DNA from: an uncultured Collinsella sp.
Lineage (GTDB): Bacteria > Actinomycetota > Coriobacteriia > Coriobacteriales > Coriobacteriaceae
Direction of reading: 5' to 3'
DNA length: 64,000 nt
NCBI GenBank assembly: GCA_958415625.1
Contig: CATYZI010000003.1
Coordinates: 33,780 to 97,779 of the forward strand
Shown here one piece after another: positions 61,446 through 64,000 of this stretch. Under the pieces are notes generated by a model. The model was not told where the DNA came from, made no database searches, and saw only the letters and a program-made list of their open reading frames with translations. Both the position numbers and the translations under genes were made by a program. The first letter of the stretch is position 1; each line of letters begins with the position of its first letter.

Positions 61446-62016
61446 ATTCCCGTTATTTCGCTGGTGGCTTTGCTTTGCGGCGATGTCAAAACAACATCAG
61501 ACGATACTCGGCAGTACTAAAACGCGAGTTCAGAACACAGTTCCCGCTATTCCCACTCGATGGCTTCGGTTCTGCCGTCCCGTCATTCCAGTTACACCCA
61601 GTTTTCGGCATCGACACGGAACGCGTGCCGCCGAATGACGCGATGTCGCGTTTCGTCGGCTTCGGGGACAAAAGTTGGGACAACCTCAAAAACTTTTTTC
61701 AAACTCAGGGCTTTGAGTTTTTGTTTTTGTCCCAAAGTGCGCGGCGGGTCGCCTTTGAAGGCTCGATGGCGCCGAAAACGCCCGTTTTGAAACTCAACCG
61801 CCCTTTTGCCTGCAAGCCGCCAGCTGCAATCGCAAGTGAATTAACGCGGGTGGCTTGCGCGCCATTTGCAAAACCCCAGGTCGCAGGTCTTCGCCATTCG
61901 TGAACAAAGTGAGTAGTCTCAGGTGGCTTGCTTATGAGTTGGCGAACGGGCCTTCAGGATTCAGGGCAAACATGCTGGTAGAATAGGATTCTCAAATCAA
62001 TGACAGGAGACCGAGC
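61446..62016. other. 571-bp gap with integration-scar-like and hairpin sequence
   Basis: CTATTCCCACTCGATGGC at 61549-61566 reads on the minus strand as A-I-E-W-E-stop, like a GuaA tail, and TTACACCCAGT follows at 61592. A hairpin with GGGACAAAA (61665-61673) and TTTTGTCCC (61725-61733) arms and T-rich loops lies beyond. No complete gene recognised. Confidence 0.4.
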
Positions 62017-62979
62017 ATGGCCGAACCCCACGATAGGAAGCCGATCCTCACGATCGAGCAGCAGATAGAGCACCTCAAGCAGAAGGGGGTAGCCTTCGAG
62101 CTGTGTTCCGAGGAAGAGGCCGCGGACTACCTGCGCGACAAGTGCAACTTCTTCAAGCTCGCATCCTACCGCAAACTCTTCTCGAAATACGAGGGAGGCC
62201 CGCGCGACGGCCGCTACGTAGACCTCGACTTCGGCCAGCTGCGCCTGCTCGCGGCGCTCGACCAGGAGCTGCGCCACGCCCTGCTCGGCATGACGCTCGA
62301 CATCGAGCATTTCCAGAAGGTGACACTGCTTCGCGAGATGGAGGACCGCGGAGAGGACGGCTACGCCATCGTGGCCGACTACATGGCATCGCTTACCACT
62401 GCAAACAGGGAGTACCGCCTGCGCGAGCTCAAGATGAGCGGCCGCAGCCCCTACAGCTCGAGCCTCTACGCGAAGTACTCCGGCGACATGCCTGCCTGGG
62501 CCTTCCTTGAGCTCACCTCGTTCGGCACCCTCATCGACTTCGTGCGCTTCTGCGCCAGGCGATGGGGCGACAGGCGCCTCGAGGCCTCCCACTACGACCT
62601 CAAGCGCGTGAAGTCCGTCCGCAACTGCGCCGCGCACGGCTCGTGCCTGATCAACTGCTTCGCCGAGAGGGGCGCCGCCCGGGGCTCGGCGTCCAGCGGC
62701 GTCTCCCGAAGGGTCGCCGCCGTGGGAATTCCCAAGGCGACCAGGAGGAAGTGGATGGGGAACACGGCCATGCAGGAGGTCGCGACCGTGCTCGTGGCGC
62801 ACTTCGGCTTGGTACCCGAGGGCTCCTCGCGCTCGCGCGCCGCATCCGAGCTCGCCGAGATGTTCGCCAGGGCCGACGGCGAAACCGAGGCGCTGCCCGA
62901 CAAGGGGCCCGACGCCGCAGCTCGCTCCGCGCTCGAGTTCCTTCGCAGGTTGACAGAATCGCTCGGGTTGGTAGAATAG
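62017..62979 (+). CDS. AbiF/Abi_2-family abortive-infection protein
   Basis: A 320-residue protein of the Abi_2 (AbiD/AbiF) family. The opening (LTIEQQIEHLKQKGVAFELC, then DYLRDKCNFFKLASYRKLFS) and the centre (YVDLDFGQLRLLAALDQELR) are family signatures. The HEPN-type RNase motif R-x4-H is RNCAAH (Arg202, His207) in VKSVRNCAAHGSC, preceded by PAWAFLELTSFGTLI. Start ATG 62017 after AGGAGA. It probably cleaves RNA upon phage infection. Two structured small RNAs follow its stop, the known AbiF arrangement. Confidence 0.88.
   Translation: MAEPHDRKPILTIEQQIEHLKQKGVAFELCSEEEAADYLRDKCNFFKLASYRKLFSKYEGGPRDGRYVDLDFGQLRLLAALDQELRHALLGMTLDIEHFQKVTLLREMEDRGEDGYAIVADYMASLTTANREYRLRELKMSGRSPYSSSLYAKYSGDMPAWAFLELTSFGTLIDFVRFCARRWGDRRLEASHYDLKRVKSVRNCAAHGSCLINCFAERGAARGSASSGVSRRVAAVGIPKATRRKWMGNTAMQEVATVLVAHFGLVPEGSSRSRAASELAEMFARADGETEALPDKGPDAAARSALEFLRRLTESLGLVE
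62950..62977 (+). promoter_or_regulatory. Sigma-70-type promoter for ncRNA 1
   Basis: TTGACA (-35), 16-bp spacer, TAGAAT (-10). It lies in the last codons of the abi gene; the -10 box ends two bases before its stop codon. Confidence 0.65.
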
Positions 62980-62983
62980 CCTG

Positions 62984-63045
62984 CAGATAGCAAAACCTTC
63001 ACGGTTTTAGGGGCGGACTTGCGCAAGCGACTCTGCCCTATTTTT
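62984..63045 (+). ncRNA. AbiF-associated small RNA, copy 1
   Basis: An about 62-nt predicted transcript. A 6-bp hairpin AAAACC/GGTTTT (62992-63008) is followed by a longer stem GGGCGGA/TCTGCCC (63011-63017 with 63032-63038), including an inner CTTGC/GCAAG dyad, and ends in TATTTTTA. It has its own promoter at 62950-62977. The structure recurs in copy 2 with compensating G-U/A-U changes, as expected for a conserved RNA. AbiF genes are known to be associated with a conserved RNA motif thought to act like an antitoxin. The match here is by position and structure, not by covariance-model search. Confidence 0.7.
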
Positions 63046-63084
63046 ATATTCACTCGCTATAGAAGACGGGTGATACCTGGGTCA

Positions 63085-63112
63085 ATGACAGAACTGAGAA
63101 GCCCAGAATAAT
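63085..63112 (+). promoter_or_regulatory. Sigma-70-type promoter for ncRNA 2
   Basis: ATGACA (-35), 16-bp spacer, AATAAT (-10), with the same spacing as the promoter of copy 1. Confidence 0.55.
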
Positions 63113-63118
63113 GGAGCC

Positions 63119-63178
63119 AGTTAGAAACCCTCGGGTTTGCGGGGCAGGATCGTGAAAGCGGTTCTGCCCTATTTTTTT
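63119..63178 (+). ncRNA. AbiF-associated small RNA, copy 2
   Basis: An about 60-nt predicted transcript with the same two-hairpin layout as copy 1. AAACCC/GGGTTT (63125-63138) precedes a GGGCAGGA/TTCTGCCC stem (63142-63149 with 63162-63169), which ends in TATTTTTTT. Spacing between copies is about 133 bp. Conserved flank GCC-N4-TAG-AAACC lies before both hairpins. Loops differ, and base changes in the stems are mostly compensated, which supports a real RNA rather than a single terminator. Confidence 0.65.
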
Positions 63179-63365
63179 CCTCCGTCTGCCCCAAACCAAG
63201 TAGTTCGAAGATAGCCTGTAGGTGTCCTCGTGGGCGCCTTTTATTTTCAGGGAATCGGCCGCTTCATGAACGAGCGACCGGCTTGACCTAGATCGAACCG
63301 CCTTCATCTCCGTCTAGGCGCCGGCAATCAACATCGTGAATCCGCACGTGCTACAATCCAACCAT
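63179..63365. other. Gap between ncRNA 2 and the yjdF leader
   Basis: No gene seen. TACAAT at 63352-63357 could be the -10 box for the yjdF transcript. Confidence 0.3.
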
Positions 63366-63453
63366 CAGAGATGAAAACACAGTCCCCGTCGGGTAGTCGT
63401 GGGCGTGCGGGAGTCCGCATCAGTAACCTGCCTCCTTGGTTGTCCCTTCTCTG
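63366..63453 (+). promoter_or_regulatory. Candidate yjdF-motif riboswitch
   Basis: The leader upstream of the YjdF-like gene has a closing stem CAGAG (63366-63370)/CTCTG (63449-63453), an A-rich ATGAAAACACAG segment, a CCC/GGG pair and an inner hairpin TGCGG-GAGT-CCGCA (63406-63419). yjdF genes are often preceded by a large conserved RNA motif reported to bind azaaromatics. The match is by position and gross structure only. Confidence 0.5.
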
Positions 63454-63484
63454 CATGGTCATCTACATAAAGGAGGAACCAGCC

Positions 63485-63904
63485 ATGCAGATCAGCGTGT
63501 CGTCCACCCTGACCGTATATCACGACGGCCAATTCTGGGTTGGGCTGGCGGAGCACGTCGAGGACGGAAGGTACGGCGTCGCCCGCATCGTCTTCGGCGC
63601 GGAGCCGTCCGATGAGGAGATCCTGCGATTCGTTGTCAACAAATGGGCGAAGCTCTCGTTCTTCGGTCACGATTCGACCGAGGCGAGCAAGCCCGCGAAG
63701 AACCCCAAGCGGCGCGCTCGCGAGGCGGCGAAAGCGCTTAAGCAGCCGGCGATGAGCACCAAGGCGCAGCAGGCGCTCGCGAATCAGCGGGAGACGATGA
63801 AGCGGGAATCGGCTCAAGCAAGAAGCCAGCGTCGCGCGGACGAGGCGGAGGCGCGCTTCGAGCAGCGAAAACTGAAGCGCAAACAGAAGCATCGCGGTCA
63901 TTGA
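63485..63904 (+). CDS. yjdF: YjdF-family protein
   Basis: A 139-residue protein. The first about 75 residues are the conserved YjdF core (MQISVSSTLTVYHDGQFWVG then GVARIVFGAEPSDEEI), and the rest is a long basic coiled coil (KNPKRRAREAAKALKQPAMS and QRRADEAEARFEQRKLKRKQ). Starts at ATG 63485 after AAAGGAGG. YjdF is of unknown function; the riboswitch link suggests a role with aromatic heterocycles. It ends before a hairpin at 63930-63961. Confidence 0.85.
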   Translation: MQISVSSTLTVYHDGQFWVGLAEHVEDGRYGVARIVFGAEPSDEEILRFVVNKWAKLSFFGHDSTEASKPAKNPKRRAREAAKALKQPAMSTKAQQALANQRETMKRESAQARSQRRADEAEARFEQRKLKRKQKHRGH

Positions 63905-63929
63905 TACCACCATCAACCCATATATAGCA

Positions 63930-63961
63930 GCAGGCGTAGCTTCGATTGAAACTACGCCTGC
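63930..63961 (+). terminator. Hairpin after yjdF
   Basis: GCAGGCGTAG/CTACGCCTGC with a 12-base loop, 26 bp after the stop. No T-run. Confidence 0.65.
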
Positions 63962-64000
63962 CACCTGGTGCTATAACGTTATACAGAACGTATGTTCTAT

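Noticed and set aside
62992..63045. The two hairpins after AbiF as simple terminators only
   Set aside because: The layout of two stems plus a promoter is repeated 133 bp later, which a plain terminator would not require.
63365..63964. Minus-strand 199-codon frame over yjdF
   Set aside because: Codon use and overlap show it is a shadow of the plus-strand yjdF gene and its leader.
36058..64000. Prophage in the accessory regions
   Set aside because: No phage structural, terminase, lysis or integrase genes are seen.

Overview
The window looks like a chromosomal segment of a Collinsella-type gut actinobacterium (class Coriobacteriia). This is an inference from the gene content: high-GC codon use, anaerobe redox genes (CoA-disulfide reductase with rhodanese, flavodoxin-like FMN proteins, a NapH-like ferredoxin and TlpA pair), a LAxTG-type wall-anchored protein, and an atypical type II topoisomerase pair of the kind seen in anaerobic Firmicutes and Coriobacteriia. 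No rRNA or tRNA gene was recognised.

Region 1 to 17.5 kb is mostly core: a partial LysR gene divergent from an EamA exporter, ung, an SDR enzyme, a queuosine-precursor transporter with a candidate preQ1 riboswitch, prfC, a GntR/ABC operon, a ClC channel, a LOG-family protein, a K+ channel, a BvgS-like hybrid kinase, a PNPOx-like flavoprotein, a PatB aminotransferase, TrmO, an XRE/zinc-ribbon/TipAS regulator and a glutaredoxin. Between prfC and the GntR operon lies a striking array of four interrupted palindromes with exactly 80-bp period (5632-5930).

Region 17.5 to 19.8 kb is a small accessory pocket flanked by copies of one repeat. It holds an interrupted gene and a BrnT-like toxin/antitoxin pair. 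Region 19.8 to 36.1 kb is again core-like: dus, a LysR/aldo-keto reductase pair, flavodoxin, membrane proteins, a large ABC exporter fused to its permease, a CoADR/rhodanese/Crp cluster, a CD1871A-like/4Fe-4S/TlpA operon and a two-component system. Several short palindrome families sit in the gaps between these genes.

Region 36.1 to 45.4 kb is accessory. It has a guaA-tail-like possible attachment scar with 10-bp repeats, an SF2 helicase with a C-terminal PD-(D/E)xK-like motif, an HsdR/DUF3800 chimeric remnant, a frameshifted IS200/IS605 element, a 2-TM protein plus trypsin-like protease cassette, a truncated IS481, a PadR/DUF1700/truncated membrane-protein operon and a LuxR regulator. This is followed by a 1455-residue Tat-exported, sortase-anchored surface protein (45.6-49.9 kb), an AAA ATPase with a palindromic operator, an SOS-box-controlled topoisomerase pair, a second AAA ATPase, and a MerR-controlled flavodoxin/cupin/hydrolase cluster.

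The last 2.5 kb contains an AbiF-family (HEPN) abortive-infection protein followed by two tandem small structured RNA genes. Each RNA has its own sigma-70-type promoter and intrinsic terminator. With the candidate yjdF riboswitch and gene after it, this is the most interesting system-level find in the window.
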